Shown here one piece after another: positions 30,001-41,198 of a stretch of DNA of 64,000 nucleotides. The position numbers were made by a program, and so were the translations under genes. This stretch comes from Enterobacter huaxiensis (GTDB lineage: Bacteria > Pseudomonadota > Gammaproteobacteria > Enterobacterales > Enterobacteriaceae). Position 1 is the stretch's first letter, and every line of letters starts with the position of its first letter. Under the pieces are notes generated by a model, which was not told the origin of the DNA, searched no databases, and saw only the letters and a program-made list of their open reading frames with translations. The stretch covers positions 3,100,001 to 3,164,000 of the forward strand of contig NZ_CP043342.1 of assembly GCF_003594935.2 (NCBI RefSeq), given 5' to 3'.

Positions 30001-31484
30001 CACGCTTCATTTCGCGCCAGCGGGCCATTGATCGCCACCACCAGCTGGTATGCCTGCTCAAACTGGCTGTGCGCCGTTTGCGCGACGCTCATTTTCTGTT
30101 CGAGCGACAGGAGTTTTTCGGTGGCTTCCTGCTCTTTGGCCTGGAAGGTATCCAGCCATTCGTCTGCGCTGTCCGGCGTTAAATCAGGAAGATGGCACAG
30201 CTCTTTGGCGCGCTGTAGCGCCTGCAGTGCCTGGGTATATTGAATCGCACGGGTCTGCTGCACGTCCAGCGCCTGCTGGTAGTCGGCAAGCTGGCTTTTC
30301 AGCTCATCCACTTCAAGCTCGGCGGCTTCGGCCCGGGCTTCGTTCTCTTCCTGCATGTCGGCGGCTTCAGCCACCACTTCATTTTGCTCTTCGAGACGAA
30401 TTTGCAGCTCATCGAGGTCCGCTTCGTAGCGTTCGATTTTTTCCTGCTGACGCAGTGCGGTTTGCACAAGATTCAGGTGATCGCTCGCCGCCTGGTAATC
30501 GGCTTCCAGATCGCCCTCAGCGCCGTTGTGTTCGCCCAGCTCGCGGGCCATTTCAACGTGTTTATACTGCTCGGCCACCAGCTGCTTACGCGAGGTAAAC
30601 AGCTCGCGACGATACTCTAACGCCTGATCGAGGTGGATGCGGCGCTCGTTGGCGTGGCGCATATAGTCCGCGGCCACGTAGTTGGTTGCTTCGCTGATCA
30701 GGTGTTTAAACAGGTCACGGTCAGACTGGGTAACGCGAATGGCTTCCAGCGTCATGCGGTTTTCACGCAGTGCCGCTTCCATATCCTGGAAGGCCTTACG
30801 CACGCCGCTATTTTCTGGCAACAGGTAGTCACGCAGCGAGCGGGTAATGGCGCTGGAGATACCGCCGTACAGGGACGCTTCAATCAGACGGTAGTATTTA
30901 CTGCGGTCAGAGGCGCTACGCAGGCGACGTGCCACCACGCCCAGATCGAACATCAGGGAGTGGTAATCGGTAATCGAGTTAAACTGCTTGAACTGCACGC
31001 CTTCGATGGCTTCGAGCTTGTCTTTCAGCTCCTGAAGAGAGAGCACGCGCGCCTGACGGTCGTTCAGCGTTTCTGTCAGCAGGGATGTTGGCTGCACGGA
31101 CGTTGGTAGCCCCTGGATTGCGAAGGGTTTGATATCCACTTTACGATCGCGACCGGCAACCTGCTGCAGACGCACACCCACTACCACACGCTGGTGACGT
31201 GAGTTGATCACGTCCAGCACCGAATAACAGACGCCGGCTTTGAGTTTACCGTGCAGGCCTTTATCGCGTGAGCCGCTTGTCGCGCCCGCCTCGGTAGTGT
31301 TTCGGAAGTGCAGCAGCGTCAGATCGGGGATTAACGCCGTGACAAATGCCGCCATGGTGGTGGATTTACCCGCACCGTTACCACCGGAGAGCGTCGTAAC
31401 CAGCTCATCCAGATCGAAGGTTCGGGCAAAGAAACCGTTCCAGTTAATCAGCGTTAGTGAGCGAAATTTACCGCGTTCAATCAT
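27036..31484 (-). CDS. mukB: MukB, SMC-like chromosome condensin
   Basis: Large ATPase that extrudes DNA loops with MukE and MukF and interacts with topoisomerase IV. 1482 aa (E. coli 1486). ATPase head with Walker A GGNGAGKS (34-41); two long coiled-coil arms; globular hinge near the middle (the [19 protein letters not shown] region, about 650-780); C-terminal signature [11 protein letters not shown] (near 1364) and Walker [12 protein letters not shown] (near 1402). The start ATG overlaps the mukE TAA by one base. Final gene of cmoM-mukF-mukE-mukB. Several long frames on the opposite strand are codon-bias shadows. Confidence 0.98.
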   Translation of the reverse strand: MIERGKFRSLTLINWNGFFARTFDLDELVTTLSGGNGAGKSTTMAAFVTALIPDLTLLHFRNTTEAGATSGSRDKGLHGKLKAGVCYSVLDVINSRHQRVVVGVRLQQVAGRDRKVDIKPFAIQGLPTSVQPTSLLTETLNDRQARVLSLQELKDKLEAIEGVQFKQFNSITDYHSLMFDLGVVARRLRSASDRSKYYRLIEASLYGGISSAITRSLRDYLLPENSGVRKAFQDMEAALRENRMTLEAIRVTQSDRDLFKHLISEATNYVAADYMRHANERRIHLDQALEYRRELFTSRKQLVAEQYKHVEMARELGEHNGAEGDLEADYQAASDHLNLVQTALRQQEKIERYEADLDELQIRLEEQNEVVAEAADMQEENEARAEAAELEVDELKSQLADYQQALDVQQTRAIQYTQALQALQRAKELCHLPDLTPDSADEWLDTFQAKEQEATEKLLSLEQKMSVAQTAHSQFEQAYQLVVAINGPLARNEAWNVARELLRDGVNQRHLAEQVQPLRMRLNELEQRLREQQEAERLLAEFCKRQGKNYDFDELEALHQELEARIAALSDSVSNASEQRMTLRQEMEQLQSRSQKLLQRAPVWLAAQSSLSQLSEQCGEEFESSQEVTEYLQQLLEREREVIVERDEVGARKRDVDEEIERLSQPGGADDARLNTLAERFGGVLLSEIYDDVGLDDAPYFSALYGPSRNAIVVPDLSLISEQLAGLEDCPEDLYLIEGDPQSFDDSVFSVDELEKAVVVKIADRQWRYSRFPELPLFGRAARENRIESLHAERETLSERFATLSFDVQKTQRLHQAFSRFIGSHLAVAFDADPEAEIRKLTTRRGELERAIANHENDNQQSRVQFEQAKEGVAALNRILPRLNLLADETLADRVDEIQERLDEAQEAARFVQQHGNQLAKLEPVVSVLQSDPEQFEQLKEDYAWSQQVQRDARQQAFALTEVVQRRAHFGYSDSAEMLSGNSDLNEKLRQRLEQAEAERTRAREAMRTHAAQLSQYSQVMASLKSSFDTKKELLNDLQKELQDIGVRADSGAEERARIRRDELHSQLSNNRARRNQLEKALTFCEAEMDNLTRRLRKLERDYHEMREQVVTAKAGWCAVMRMVKDNNVERRLHRRELAYLSGDELRSMSDKALGALRLAVADNEHLRDVLRMSEDPKRPERKIQFFVAVYQHLRERIRQDIIRTDDPVEAIEQMEIELGRLTEELTSREQKLAISSRSVANIIRKTIQREQNRIRQLNQGLQSVSFGQVNSVRLNVNVREAHSTLLDVLSEQHEQHQDLFNSNRLTFSEALAKLYQRLNPQIDMGQRTPQTIGEELLDYRNYLEMEVEVNRGSDGWLRAESGALSTGEAIGTGMSILVMVVQSWEDEARRLRGKDISPCRLLFLDEAARLDARSIATLFELCDRLDMQLIIAAPENISPEKGTTYKLVRKVFQNSEHVHVVGLRGFAPQPPESLPGTADAS

Positions 31485-32188
31485 TACTCTTCCTCCCCGC
31501 TATCCGGCTGATTCTCGTCATGCTCATCATTGAGCAGCAAATGGTTTTCCACCGGCATCGCTTCACCGTCACGGATCATACGCAGCTGCGCTTCACGGGC
31601 GTCATCGCCCGCGCGCACGTCTGCGCCGAAGCGGAAAACGGATTCCGTAATACGGAATTTGCTGCTGTCGTGGCCCATAAACCAGACCATACCCAGGCGA
31701 CGCAGGCGCGTCAGGGAAGAGCGAACTTTTTCCTGTAACTTCTGACGGTCCAGGTCGGAACCCGTCGAACGGTTATTTACCAGCTTCAGCAGTTTGCTTT
31801 CATCTGCCAGCGACAGCAGCTCATCGTAGAGCTCCTGCTGAGTGAAAATACCTTCGTTCGCCAGACGTTCCGGGCTGAGGTAGAGGTAGCAGAGAATTTT
31901 ACCCACCATCATATCCAGCTCCGAGAGTACGGAACGCGGGATGAGCGTGGTGGAACGCGGACGCAGGTAGAAAAACCCTTCCGGGGCACGAATAAGCTCA
32001 ACGTTATAGCGCGCGTAGAACTCTTCCAGGTACTCCTGGAAGTCCATCAAAAAGGCGTGATTATCCAGCTCGTCAAGGCCAATGTGACGACCGGCACGCA
32101 GCTGGCTGTCCAGCGCCGGAAATAACGGATTTGCCAGCGCCTGTGCCAGCTTAAGTGGCATCACTTGTTCAATATTTGTCAATGACAT
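31484..32188 (-). CDS. mukE: MukE, condensin accessory protein
   Basis: KITE-type winged-helix subunit that binds the MukF kleisin and modulates MukB. 234 aa as in E. coli, ending in the acidic tail PDSGEEE. I chose the ATG at 32188 ([11 protein letters not shown]), which matches the E. coli start; the frame is open 57 codons further upstream, but that part lies inside mukF and is not conserved. It overlaps the end of mukF by 20 bp and mukB by 1 bp, so all three subunits are coupled. Confidence 0.96.
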   Translation of the reverse strand: MSLTNIEQVMPLKLAQALANPLFPALDSQLRAGRHIGLDELDNHAFLMDFQEYLEEFYARYNVELIRAPEGFFYLRPRSTTLIPRSVLSELDMMVGKILCYLYLSPERLANEGIFTQQELYDELLSLADESKLLKLVNNRSTGSDLDRQKLQEKVRSSLTRLRRLGMVWFMGHDSSKFRITESVFRFGADVRAGDDAREAQLRMIRDGEAMPVENHLLLNDEHDENQPDSGEEE

Positions 32189-33491
32189 GCGCCTGTACCT
32201 TGGCTCCGTAATCGTTAATCGGCTGCCACTTCGGCGGCAACCCGGTGAAATCGCCTTGTGCGACACCCAGGCGTACCGCCTGGTCGACAACAATGCGGGC
32301 GATGTCGAAATGGCGCGCACGCGGATATTGCGCCAGATAGTCGCGCACCACGAGGCCAAGATCCAGCGGCACTTGTCTGGTTTTGTAGACAGCGAGCTGT
32401 TCTTCGATCATCGCCGCAAGTTGCTCGCGAATTTCGTTAAATTCTTCATATTCCAGATCCGGCGGCAGTTCACCGGTCACCTCTTCGTCGCGCAGCGCCA
32501 TCTCTTCATCGCGCATATCCAGCAGACGATCGGCACTGGCATACGTCAGCGCCCACGGGGCATCGAAATAGGTTTGTACTGACTGACGCAAACGCTGGGC
32601 AAACACGCGGTTTTTATCCATATCGATCGCGGTACGGATAAATTTATGCACGTGGCGGTCGTAGCCTATCCACAGGTCGATCGACTGCTGGCCCCAGCTG
32701 ATAATGCGATCGAGCTTGCTCTGCAGGTCAAATACCAGGCGGTCAACAAAGTGCAGGTCGTCATGCGCCAGCGTTGCGTCCTGGATGCGCAGCAGGTTAG
32801 CCTGCAGCTTATCCCCCGCCGCCTCCAGCGTATCCTGCAGTTCACGCAGGGTGCCGGACGTTTCTGACAGTAACAGCTCACAGCTGGAGATGGCCGCGCG
32901 CCAGTCTTTATTCAGCAGCTGGGCGATATCGTCTTTTACCTGCTGCTGCTGTTCGTCCATCAGGCGCTGAGTCAGATCGATGCTGTCGAAGATCTCCGCC
33001 ACCGAGTACTTCAGCGGCGCGTAGACGTTGCGGTGCCAGTGGAATTCGTCACCGTTTTCATCTGCCGCGTCGGCGGCGCGCTTAAGCTCACCCGCCACGA
33101 TCGAGAGCTGCATCGACAGGCGCAGGGTCGAAAACTCGCGCTGACGAATGTAGTAGTCAGTAATGCCGATGCCCAGCGGCGTCAGGCGATAGATGGCGTT
33201 TCCTTCCGCCTGCTCGCTGGTAAAGCGGTTCAGCAGACGTTGACGCACCATATCGTTGATTGCGTTGTTGGCACGCACGCTAATGGTTTCGCTGGTTTGC
33301 TCAAACGCATCACTGACGTGGCGGAACGCATCCACCAGTTCACCCTCGCTCATTTCACCATCCAGCCTTTCGCCGTTCAGCGTGGCAACCGCCAGCAGGA
33401 AGGAGAGTCTGTCTACCGGCAGCGAGATGGAGAAATCGTTTTTCCTGGCCCAGGCAACCAGTTCGGGGACTGTCTGGGAAAATTCACTCAT
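32169..33491 (-). CDS. mukF: MukF, kleisin of the MukBEF complex
   Basis: Kleisin bridging MukB heads and recruiting MukE. 440 aa as in E. coli: N-terminal winged-helix dimerisation domain (about 1-110), a four-helix neck-binding region and middle segment (about 120-330), and the C-terminal winged helix (about 355-440) that binds the MukB cap. The acidic linker near [16 protein letters not shown] suits MukE wrapping. Starts 3 bp after cmoM. Confidence 0.97.
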   Translation of the reverse strand: MSEFSQTVPELVAWARKNDFSISLPVDRLSFLLAVATLNGERLDGEMSEGELVDAFRHVSDAFEQTSETISVRANNAINDMVRQRLLNRFTSEQAEGNAIYRLTPLGIGITDYYIRQREFSTLRLSMQLSIVAGELKRAADAADENGDEFHWHRNVYAPLKYSVAEIFDSIDLTQRLMDEQQQQVKDDIAQLLNKDWRAAISSCELLLSETSGTLRELQDTLEAAGDKLQANLLRIQDATLAHDDLHFVDRLVFDLQSKLDRIISWGQQSIDLWIGYDRHVHKFIRTAIDMDKNRVFAQRLRQSVQTYFDAPWALTYASADRLLDMRDEEMALRDEEVTGELPPDLEYEEFNEIREQLAAMIEEQLAVYKTRQVPLDLGLVVRDYLAQYPRARHFDIARIVVDQAVRLGVAQGDFTGLPPKWQPINDYGAKVQAHVIDKY

Positions 33492-33494
33492 AGA

Positions 33495-34274
33495 TTATCC
33501 TTGCATCTGCGGCTTGCGCGCGGTGACGTGAATATAGCGGCCAAGGCTCAGATAGGGCTCCTGGCGACAATACCGCGTTTCTATTTCTGTTAAGGCGTCT
33601 AAACAGTCATGCTGTTTTTGTTTATCACGCAGATAATCATGAAACACCCTCACGCCGGTTTTACCGGTGATTTCCCAGCCAATCTCCTCCAGCCAGCCGT
33701 AAACCTGCTGGGGCTCACGTGGGAAATCAGGCGACAGCGTGCGCCGTTTCTTCTTATACATTCCCTGCTGCACATAGCCAAAATTGCCCACCAGCACGTT
33801 ACGCATCAGCAGACCGTTCGCATTGTAGAACATCAGCGATAGCGCACCGCCCGGCCGCAGCATAGACCACAGCGTTTTTAACATGGCCTGTGGTTCGGCT
33901 ACCCATTCGAGCACAGCATGGAACAATATCAGATCAACCTGAGATTCCAAATGCTGCGGAATGTCCTGAGCGGCGCAATGTATAAAATGCATGTTGTCGC
34001 TCACACCTTTCTCTTCTGCCGCACGCTGCGCGCGCGCAACCATTTCCGCTGACAGATCGCATAAGGTCACGTGATGACCGCGCTGCGCCATGAGGATAGC
34101 GGTCTGCCCTTCTCCGCCCCCGGCATCAAGCACACGCAACGTCTGGCCCGCGTAGTCGGCAAGAAGCCTGTCCAGATCCTGCCAGAGGATCCTCTGACGG
34201 AGCTGGCCTTTCGTGGTGCCATAAATGTTGCGCGAAAACTTTTCCGCGATGTCATCAAAATTGCGATCCCGCAT
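33495..34274 (-). CDS. cmoM: CmoM, tRNA cmo5U34 carboxy-methyltransferase
   Basis: SAM-dependent enzyme that methylates 5-carboxymethoxyuridine to its methyl ester at the wobble position of certain tRNAs; formerly SmtA. 259 aa (E. coli 261). Class I methyltransferase motif I VLDAGGGEGQTA near 47-58, motif II LCDLSAEM near 72, and the segment ILFHAVLEW near 113. I chose the ATG at 34274 (MRDRNFDDIAEKF), equivalent to the E. coli start. First gene of the mukFEB operon, divergent from elyC. Confidence 0.95.
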   Translation of the reverse strand: MRDRNFDDIAEKFSRNIYGTTKGQLRQRILWQDLDRLLADYAGQTLRVLDAGGGEGQTAILMAQRGHHVTLCDLSAEMVARAQRAAEEKGVSDNMHFIHCAAQDIPQHLESQVDLILFHAVLEWVAEPQAMLKTLWSMLRPGGALSLMFYNANGLLMRNVLVGNFGYVQQGMYKKKRRTLSPDFPREPQQVYGWLEEIGWEITGKTGVRVFHDYLRDKQKQHDCLDALTEIETRYCRQEPYLSLGRYIHVTARKPQMQG

Positions 34275-34398
34275 TGGGAGAGTTCCACTCGCTAACAGCA
34301 AAACCGCTATTTTGTCACACCCGAGCGGAGAATGAACCTGTCTGGTGTAATATCACTGGCAATCCCCTGCTGTATGGTTAAAAAAGGAACCAAAAAGG

Positions 34399-35178
34399 AT
34401 GCTTTTTACCCTGAAGAAATACATTGGCGGCATGATGCTTCCCCTTCCCCTGCTGCTGTTGCTGATTGCGCTGGGCCTGGCGCTGGTATGGTTTAGCCGT
34501 TTTCAGAAAAGTGGCAAAACGCTCATCACGCTGGGTTGGCTTACGCTGCTGTTGCTGAGCCTGCAGCCGGTCGCTGATGGCCTGTTACGTCCGATTGAAA
34601 ATACCTACCCGACGTGGCAGGGAAATCAAAAAGTTGCGTACGTAGTGGTGCTGGGCGGTGGCTATACGTGGGATCCGAACTGGGCGCCCAGCTCAAACCT
34701 GATCAACAACAGTTTGCCGCGTCTGAACGAAGGCGTGCGCCTGTGGCTCGCCAACCCGGGTTCGAAAATGATTTTCACCGGCGCCGCGGCAAGAACAAAC
34801 CCGGTCAGCACGGCTGAAGCGGGCGCGAGAGTGGCTGAATCGCTCGGGGTTCCGCGTTCCGCCATCATCACGCTGGACAGCCCAAAAGACACCGAAGAAG
34901 AAGCGGCGGCAGTTAAGCAGGCTATTGGGGATGTCCCGTTTTTACTGGTGACCTCCGCCTCCCATCTGCCGAGGGCGATGATCTTCTTCGAGAAGCAAGG
35001 GCTGCATCCGCTGCCCGCCCCTGCTAACCAGATGGCGATCGATGCCCCGCTCAACCCGTGGGAACGGGCAATTCCGTCCCCGATGTGGCTGATGCATAGC
35101 GATCGCGTGGGTTACGAGACGCTCGGGCGCATCTGGCAGTGGGTCAAAGGGTCGTCAGGCGAGCCAGGGAACGAGTGA
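34399..35178 (+). CDS. elyC: ElyC, envelope biogenesis DUF218 protein
   Basis: Inner-membrane protein needed for normal peptidoglycan assembly at low temperature in E. coli, affecting the lipid carrier pool. 259 aa. Two membrane helices near the N-terminus (about 10-33 and 40-60) are followed by a periplasmic DUF218 domain with VVVLGGGYTWDPN (near 81-93), GAGARVAESLGVPRSAI and the LVTSASHLPRAM motif. GGAACCAAAAAGG lies upstream of the ATG. The last 24 bp overlap the end of ycbJ on the other strand. Confidence 0.93.
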   Translation: MLFTLKKYIGGMMLPLPLLLLLIALGLALVWFSRFQKSGKTLITLGWLTLLLLSLQPVADGLLRPIENTYPTWQGNQKVAYVVVLGGGYTWDPNWAPSSNLINNSLPRLNEGVRLWLANPGSKMIFTGAAARTNPVSTAEAGARVAESLGVPRSAIITLDSPKDTEEEAAAVKQAIGDVPFLLVTSASHLPRAMIFFEKQGLHPLPAPANQMAIDAPLNPWERAIPSPMWLMHSDRVGYETLGRIWQWVKGSSGEPGNE

Positions 35179-36048
35179 TTTAGCCGCGAGATCGAAATTG
35201 GCGCGGCTGAAGCGTCCTGTATTCACCAGCTGCGCCACTTCATCCCAGAGCAAATAGAGCCAGCGCCGCCAGAGGAAGGCTTCGGCCACGGGCGCGCGCT
35301 GGAGGTAGTGCCACAATAGACCTTCCGCCGACCCGCTGTCGCTAAGCCTGAACAATTCATACTCACGCGGCGCCCAGAGCATGATGCCTGGCCCGACCAT
35401 CGCCAGCAGCTGGTCGCTTCGGGAGTCCTTCAACATGCTGCGTAACGTGAAATTGCCGTGAATCAACACGCAGTTGTCGTTAAATCCCTCGAAAAGCGCA
35501 GGCAGGCATTCGCGGGTACGGAACAGAATGCGTTTATCCTGCATCGTTAACCCGGTGTTGGTGAACTGGTTGAGGGTTCCCCACAGGACCTCAACCCGCT
35601 GGCGATACCAGAGCGGCCACAGGTTTTCCTGGGTACTGTCGACCGCACCCACCAGGCCGCGGCTATCCTGCCGATGCCAGGCCAGGAGCGCCTCCACAAT
35701 CTGGTCTTTCAGCTGTTCCCAGCGCTCCGGCGATCGCGTCGGGGCTTCTACAGAGACGCCGCGCAGTCGTTCAATCAGCAGAACATCCGGCCCGGGATGT
35801 TCTTCATGCGTCATCACGCCATAAACCGTTGGCATGCGGACTGTCCCTTCCCGTGCCAGCATGGACATCTTCCAGGCAAGCTGCCTGGCAACGCCCGGCG
35901 AGGTAAAGCTCCTGGCCATCAGCGGCATAGGGTTTCCCTGACTGTCGTACAACGACCAGAGCGCGGAATCTGCCTTTTCATTTACACACTCAACCCGGCT
36001 TAATTTCTCTCCAAGCAGATGGCTAAGTTCGGCGCGCAGCTGTTCCAT
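35155..36048 (-). CDS. ycbJ: YcbJ, APH-like phosphotransferase-fold protein of unknown function
   Basis: Unknown function; 297 aa as in E. coli YcbJ. The layout suggests an aminoglycoside-phosphotransferase/protein-kinase-like fold: DVLLIERLRGVSVE looks like a hinge region, and VLIHGNFTLRSML (around residues 194-206) sits where APH enzymes carry HGDxxxxN. The catalytic Asp is replaced by Asn199, and the later metal-binding Asp is not apparent (MVGPG), so it may be a pseudokinase. I chose the ATG at 36048 because it gives the E. coli length; an ATG at 36108 would add 20 non-conserved residues. Convergent with, and overlapping, elyC. Confidence 0.85.
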   Translation of the reverse strand: MEQLRAELSHLLGEKLSRVECVNEKADSALWSLYDSQGNPMPLMARSFTSPGVARQLAWKMSMLAREGTVRMPTVYGVMTHEEHPGPDVLLIERLRGVSVEAPTRSPERWEQLKDQIVEALLAWHRQDSRGLVGAVDSTQENLWPLWYRQRVEVLWGTLNQFTNTGLTMQDKRILFRTRECLPALFEGFNDNCVLIHGNFTLRSMLKDSRSDQLLAMVGPGIMLWAPREYELFRLSDSGSAEGLLWHYLQRAPVAEAFLWRRWLYLLWDEVAQLVNTGRFSRANFDLAAKSLVPWLA

Positions 36049-36160
36049 ATGGATTACCCCTATTAAGGCTACTGCTTTTATAATGAGCGCGTGGACAGCA
36101 GATGTCACCCGATTGAGATCAATTATCGAGTAGAAAAGAGAAAAGCGTCAGACGGGAGAA

Positions 36161-36182
36161 CATCCCCCCGAGCGGGGGGATG
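36161..36182 (-). terminator. Hairpin after kdsB
   Basis: CATCCCCCC-GCTC-GGGGGGATG, a very GC-rich 9-bp stem 9 bp past the kdsB stop. It lacks a long T run, so it is a likely but imperfect intrinsic terminator. Confidence 0.6.
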
Positions 36183-36191
36183 ACGGGAAAA

Positions 36192-37117
<926 letters not shown>

Positions 37118-37162
37118 AGTTCCTCCGTATGGGTAATCGCTCAAGCTTATCACATTCCTTTT

Positions 37163-38392
37163 TCAGGATGTGCCTATTTCCCAGCCGCTTCGACAGGCGC
37201 TGAATAACCCTTCCGCAATATGCACAAGCGCCACCTCACGCGCGCCTTGCCAGGCCGCAAAGTCGCTGATGGCGGCCGTTAACCCTTTCTCCAGCGTCGC
37301 TGTCACTTTCACCCCGTCCTCAAGATAAAGCGCAATGATTTCAAGGATCCAGGTTTTGCGGTGCATTTTTGCATCCATGCGCCCAACCAGCTGCCCTTTG
37401 TGAAGCAAAGGCAAAACAAAGTAGCCATACTGACGCTTCGGGGCGGGGGTATAACACTCCAGCCGATAGCTGAAATCAAAGAGCTGCTCGGCCCGCTTTC
37501 TGTCCCAAACTACCGGGTCAAACGGTGAGAGCACCGCGCTGTGGGTGGCCTGCAGCTTCCCCTCTTCGGCCTGGGGCAACAGGGGCAGTAATGTATTGTG
37601 TAACCACATTTCACCCAGTTTCTCGACGCATACGGGCGTGACGATCCGTTCGTGTTGCCATCTTTCCAGCACTGGCTTCAGCATGGGCTGACGCAGACGA
37701 TAGTAGTCCGCCAGCCACTGCGGACGAAAAATCCCCAAACTGCGTGCGCTGTTCTCCAACATTACCGTTTCGGCCGCCTCCTGGGTGAGCAGGTCACGCT
37801 GGTCATCCCAGTGCGGCATCACGCGGTGCGTCAGATCGTAGACGCGCTGAAAGTTACGGCGCTCCACCACCATTACTTTGCCGGAGGTAAACAGCCCCTC
37901 AAGATGACGCTTGTGCGGTTTCCACTCCCACCAGCCGCTCGCCCCCTTTCGCGGATGTTCAAAGTCAGCCGAACGCACCGGGCCGTTTTCATGAATATGC
38001 GCGATAAGCCGCTCAATTTCAGCGGCGTGTTCGTTCATCCATTCCTGACGATATTTCCAGCCCATTTTGTCCGGAGAGAGCATACGGTGACGAACCAGCG
38101 CGAAATCACTGCGCGGCAGAAAACAGGCTTCATGTGCCCAGTACTCCATCAGCTCGCCCTGGCTGAGTGCATTATCGAGCCACTGCGGCTGATAATTCCC
38201 GAGCCGGCTAAACAGCACCAGGTAAGGGCTACGCGCCACAATGTTGATCGTATCGATTTGCAGCAACGACATGCGTTGCACGGTAGAGAGGATATCGGCA
38301 GGTTGAGCGCGACGACGGGGCTTTTTCAATAACCCCTGTGCCGCAAGATGCAGATTGCGTGCGGCTGAAAGCGAGAGTTGCGGTAAAGACAT
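37163..38392 (-). CDS. ycaQ: YcaQ/AlkX, DNA glycosylase for interstrand crosslinks
   Basis: HTH_42 (winged-helix) family protein, 409 aa. The E. coli member has been described as a glycosylase that unhooks interstrand DNA crosslinks. The catalytic QxD motif is visible as QID at residues 45-47. Further conserved features are YWAHEACFLPRSDF, GASGWWEWKPHKR and SPFDPVVWDRKRAEQLFDF. It sits among LPS genes, 45 bp after lpxK, which looks like location only rather than function. Confidence 0.92.
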   Translation of the reverse strand: MSLPQLSLSAARNLHLAAQGLLKKPRRRAQPADILSTVQRMSLLQIDTINIVARSPYLVLFSRLGNYQPQWLDNALSQGELMEYWAHEACFLPRSDFALVRHRMLSPDKMGWKYRQEWMNEHAAEIERLIAHIHENGPVRSADFEHPRKGASGWWEWKPHKRHLEGLFTSGKVMVVERRNFQRVYDLTHRVMPHWDDQRDLLTQEAAETVMLENSARSLGIFRPQWLADYYRLRQPMLKPVLERWQHERIVTPVCVEKLGEMWLHNTLLPLLPQAEEGKLQATHSAVLSPFDPVVWDRKRAEQLFDFSYRLECYTPAPKRQYGYFVLPLLHKGQLVGRMDAKMHRKTWILEIIALYLEDGVKVTATLEKGLTAAISDFAAWQGAREVALVHIAEGLFSACRSGWEIGTS

Positions 38393-38436
38393 GCGTTTTC
38401 CTGTGAGTCAAATCGCCGCCGGAACCGCGTATGCTG

Positions 38437-39414
38437 TTAATGCGCCAGCGCGATCAGTTCCTTGAGCAAATATTCCGGCTGCTCACCGCTGAGTTCAGCG
38501 TCAACCGGCAGGTACCACCAGTTTTCTTTCGCAAAGGCGCGGCATTTTACCGCATCTTTTTCCGTCATGATTAAGGTCTGCCCCGGCTCGGCCAGCGCAT
38601 CAACCTGCTCCGCAGTTAACGCCTGGTGATCGGCAAGCGGGACACGTTTTTCAAGACGCGCACCGCACTGCTCAAGCGTCGCGAAAAAGCGCGGCGGATG
38701 GCCAATACCCGCCATCGCCACCAGCGCAGGCAGTTCAGCTACGGCCATACGCTCTCCGGTTAATAAATTAACCGCCTTGCCCGGATGGAGTTGCATAGGG
38801 ATTTCTCCCTGCAGTGCGACGCCACCGTTAACAATGACGGCGTCAACGCTCCTCAGGCGAGAGGCCCGCTCGCGCATTGGCCCGGCGGGCAACCACCAGC
38901 CGTTGCCAAAACGACGCACGCCGTCAATGACCACAATCTCTTTGTCACGCGCCAGGGCGTAATGTTGCAGACCATCGTCGGTGATGATGATTTGCACCTC
39001 ATTCTCAGCAAGAAGTGCCTTCACGGCATCACTGCGCACGGGAGAGACAGCAACCGGCGCGCCGGTTCGCTGATAAATTAATACCGGCTCATCGCCGGCT
39101 TCGGCCGTTGTCGTTTCAGGCGTCAGCAGGAGAGGATACTGCGCCGCTTTGCCACCGTAACCGCGCGATACGACACCGGGCCGAATACCGCGCTTCTGTA
39201 ATTGTTCCACCAGCCAGATCACCACCGGCGTTTTGCCGTTACCGCCCGCGGTCAGGTTCCCTACTACCACAACAGGAACCGGCGCACGCCAGGCGCGCTT
39301 CACGCCCAGACGGTAAAGTAAGCGAATCACGCCGCTCGCCAGGCCATAAAGCCAGGAGAGCGGCAAAAGCAGACGCCACAGAGGGGATTCACCCGACCAG
39401 ATGCGTGCAATCAT
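38437..39414 (-). CDS. lpxK: Lipid A 4'-kinase LpxK
   Basis: Inner-membrane kinase phosphorylating tetraacyldisaccharide 1-phosphate to lipid IVA. 325 aa (E. coli 328). N-terminal membrane anchor (about 10-35), P-loop [11 protein letters not shown] (52-62), and the [14 protein letters not shown] segment (near 146-159) with the proposed catalytic Asp. Overlaps msbA by 4 bp, so kinase and the downstream flippase are made together; both are essential in E. coli. Confidence 0.97.
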   Translation of the reverse strand: MIARIWSGESPLWRLLLPLSWLYGLASGVIRLLYRLGVKRAWRAPVPVVVVGNLTAGGNGKTPVVIWLVEQLQKRGIRPGVVSRGYGGKAAQYPLLLTPETTTAEAGDEPVLIYQRTGAPVAVSPVRSDAVKALLAENEVQIIITDDGLQHYALARDKEIVVIDGVRRFGNGWWLPAGPMRERASRLRSVDAVIVNGGVALQGEIPMQLHPGKAVNLLTGERMAVAELPALVAMAGIGHPPRFFATLEQCGARLEKRVPLADHQALTAEQVDALAEPGQTLIMTEKDAVKCRAFAKENWWYLPVDAELSGEQPEYLLKELIALAH

Positions 39415-41162
39415 TGTTGGCCGAACTGCATCTTGTGAAGCTGTGCGTACACGCCACGATGTGCCAGCAGGTCAGCGTGGCTGCCGCGCTCAACGATGAT
39501 GCCGTCTTCAACCACGACGATTTCGTCAGCCTGTTCGATAGTCGACAGACGGTGTGCAATCACCAGCGACGTACGGTTCTTTTGCAGCTCATCCAGCGCG
39601 GACTGGATCGCACGTTCAGATTCGGTATCCAGCGCGGACGTTGCTTCATCAAGGATCAGGATTGGGCTATCGCGCAGCAGCGCTCGGGCAATGGCGATGC
39701 GCTGACGCTGGCCGCCAGAGAGCAGGACTCCGTTTTCACCAATGACCGTGTCCAGGCCATTATCCATCTTATTGATAAAGTCCATGGCGTAGGCCATACG
39801 TGCCGCATTCTCAATCTGCTCGCGGCTGTACTCTTCGGTACGCGCATACGCAATGTTGTTCGCTACCGTATCGTTAAACAGGTGCACGTTTTGCGATACC
39901 AGTGCAACCTGGTTACGCAGCGACTGAAGGGTATAGTCCCGCAGGTCGTGGCCGTCTAACAGGATTTCGCCTTCATCGATGTCGTAGAAGCGCGTAATCA
40001 GGCTGGCGATAGTTGATTTACCTGAACCGGAACGGCCGACCAGCGCAACCGTTTTACCTGCCGGGATATCCAGGCTGATATTACGCAGCGCTGGCGCTTC
40101 ACGACCAGGATAGGTAAAGGTCACGTTGCGGAATTCAAGGTCTCCCCTGGCACGCTCAATCACGCGCTTGCCTTCATCTTTTTCCTGTTCGGAATCCAGG
40201 ATGCTGAACAAGGTCTGACAGGCTGCCATCCCGCGCTGGAACTGCGCGTTAACGTTTGTCAGGGATTTAAGCGGGCGCATCAGCGCAATCATGGATGAGA
40301 AGACCACGGTGATCGTACCCGCCGTCAGGGTTTCCATGACGCTTGGGAAGCTCGCGGCATAAAGAACGAATGCCAGTGCCAGAGAGGCAATCAGCTGGAT
40401 GATCGGATCGGAGATGGACGAGGCCGAAACCATTTTCATCCCCTGCAGGCGCATCTTGTTGCTGACCTTGTCAAAGCGTTTGGTTTCAACGCCCTGACCA
40501 CCAAAAATCAGCACTTCTTTATGGCCTTTCAGCATCTGCTCGGCGCTGGTTGTCACCTGCCCCATCGTATTCTGCATATTCTTACTGATATTACGGAAAC
40601 GCTTGGACACCACACGAATAGCGATGGAAACAATCGGTGCCAGAACGATCAGGATGATCGACAGCTGCCAGCTGTAATAGAACATCATGATAAACAGGCC
40701 AATGATCGATGCACCTTCTCGCACAACGGTAATCAGCGCGCTGGAAGACGATGAGGCCACCTGCTCAGAATCATACGTAATGCGTGACAGCAGCGTACCG
40801 GTAGACTGCTTGTCGAAAAACGCGACTGGCATGCCCATCATATGGCCGAACAGACGACGGCGCATGGTCATAACCACTTTCCCGGATACCCAGGAGATGC
40901 AGTAGCTGGAAATATAGCTGGTGATACCGCGTAAGATCATCAGTCCGATAACCACCAGAGGCATCCATAGCAACACTGAGCGATCCGTTTTACCAAAACC
41001 GTCGTCCAGTAACGGTTTGAGGAGCGATAACATAAAAGTATCGCTGGCTGCGTTGAGGATTAACGCTACGCCCGCCACGATCAAGCCTGTTTTGAAAGGT
41101 GCAATCATCGGCCAGAGTCGGCGGAACGTTTGCCACGTGGAGAGATCTTTGTCGTTATGCAT
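39411..41162 (-). CDS. msbA: MsbA, lipid A / phospholipid ABC flippase
   Basis: Homodimeric exporter flipping core-lipid A across the inner membrane. 583 aa (E. coli 582): six-helix transmembrane domain (about 20-320) then an ATPase domain with Walker A GRSGSGKS (near 376), signature LSGGQRQR (near 482), Walker [13 protein letters not shown] and switch IAHRLST. Upstream is ycaI, downstream lpxK (4-bp overlap). Confidence 0.98.
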   Translation of the reverse strand: MHNDKDLSTWQTFRRLWPMIAPFKTGLIVAGVALILNAASDTFMLSLLKPLLDDGFGKTDRSVLLWMPLVVIGLMILRGITSYISSYCISWVSGKVVMTMRRRLFGHMMGMPVAFFDKQSTGTLLSRITYDSEQVASSSSSALITVVREGASIIGLFIMMFYYSWQLSIILIVLAPIVSIAIRVVSKRFRNISKNMQNTMGQVTTSAEQMLKGHKEVLIFGGQGVETKRFDKVSNKMRLQGMKMVSASSISDPIIQLIASLALAFVLYAASFPSVMETLTAGTITVVFSSMIALMRPLKSLTNVNAQFQRGMAACQTLFSILDSEQEKDEGKRVIERARGDLEFRNVTFTYPGREAPALRNISLDIPAGKTVALVGRSGSGKSTIASLITRFYDIDEGEILLDGHDLRDYTLQSLRNQVALVSQNVHLFNDTVANNIAYARTEEYSREQIENAARMAYAMDFINKMDNGLDTVIGENGVLLSGGQRQRIAIARALLRDSPILILDEATSALDTESERAIQSALDELQKNRTSLVIAHRLSTIEQADEIVVVEDGIIVERGSHADLLAHRGVYAQLHKMQFGQQ

Positions 41163-41198
41163 TCATAAAACCAGCATTTGTTGAAATAGCCGCATATT

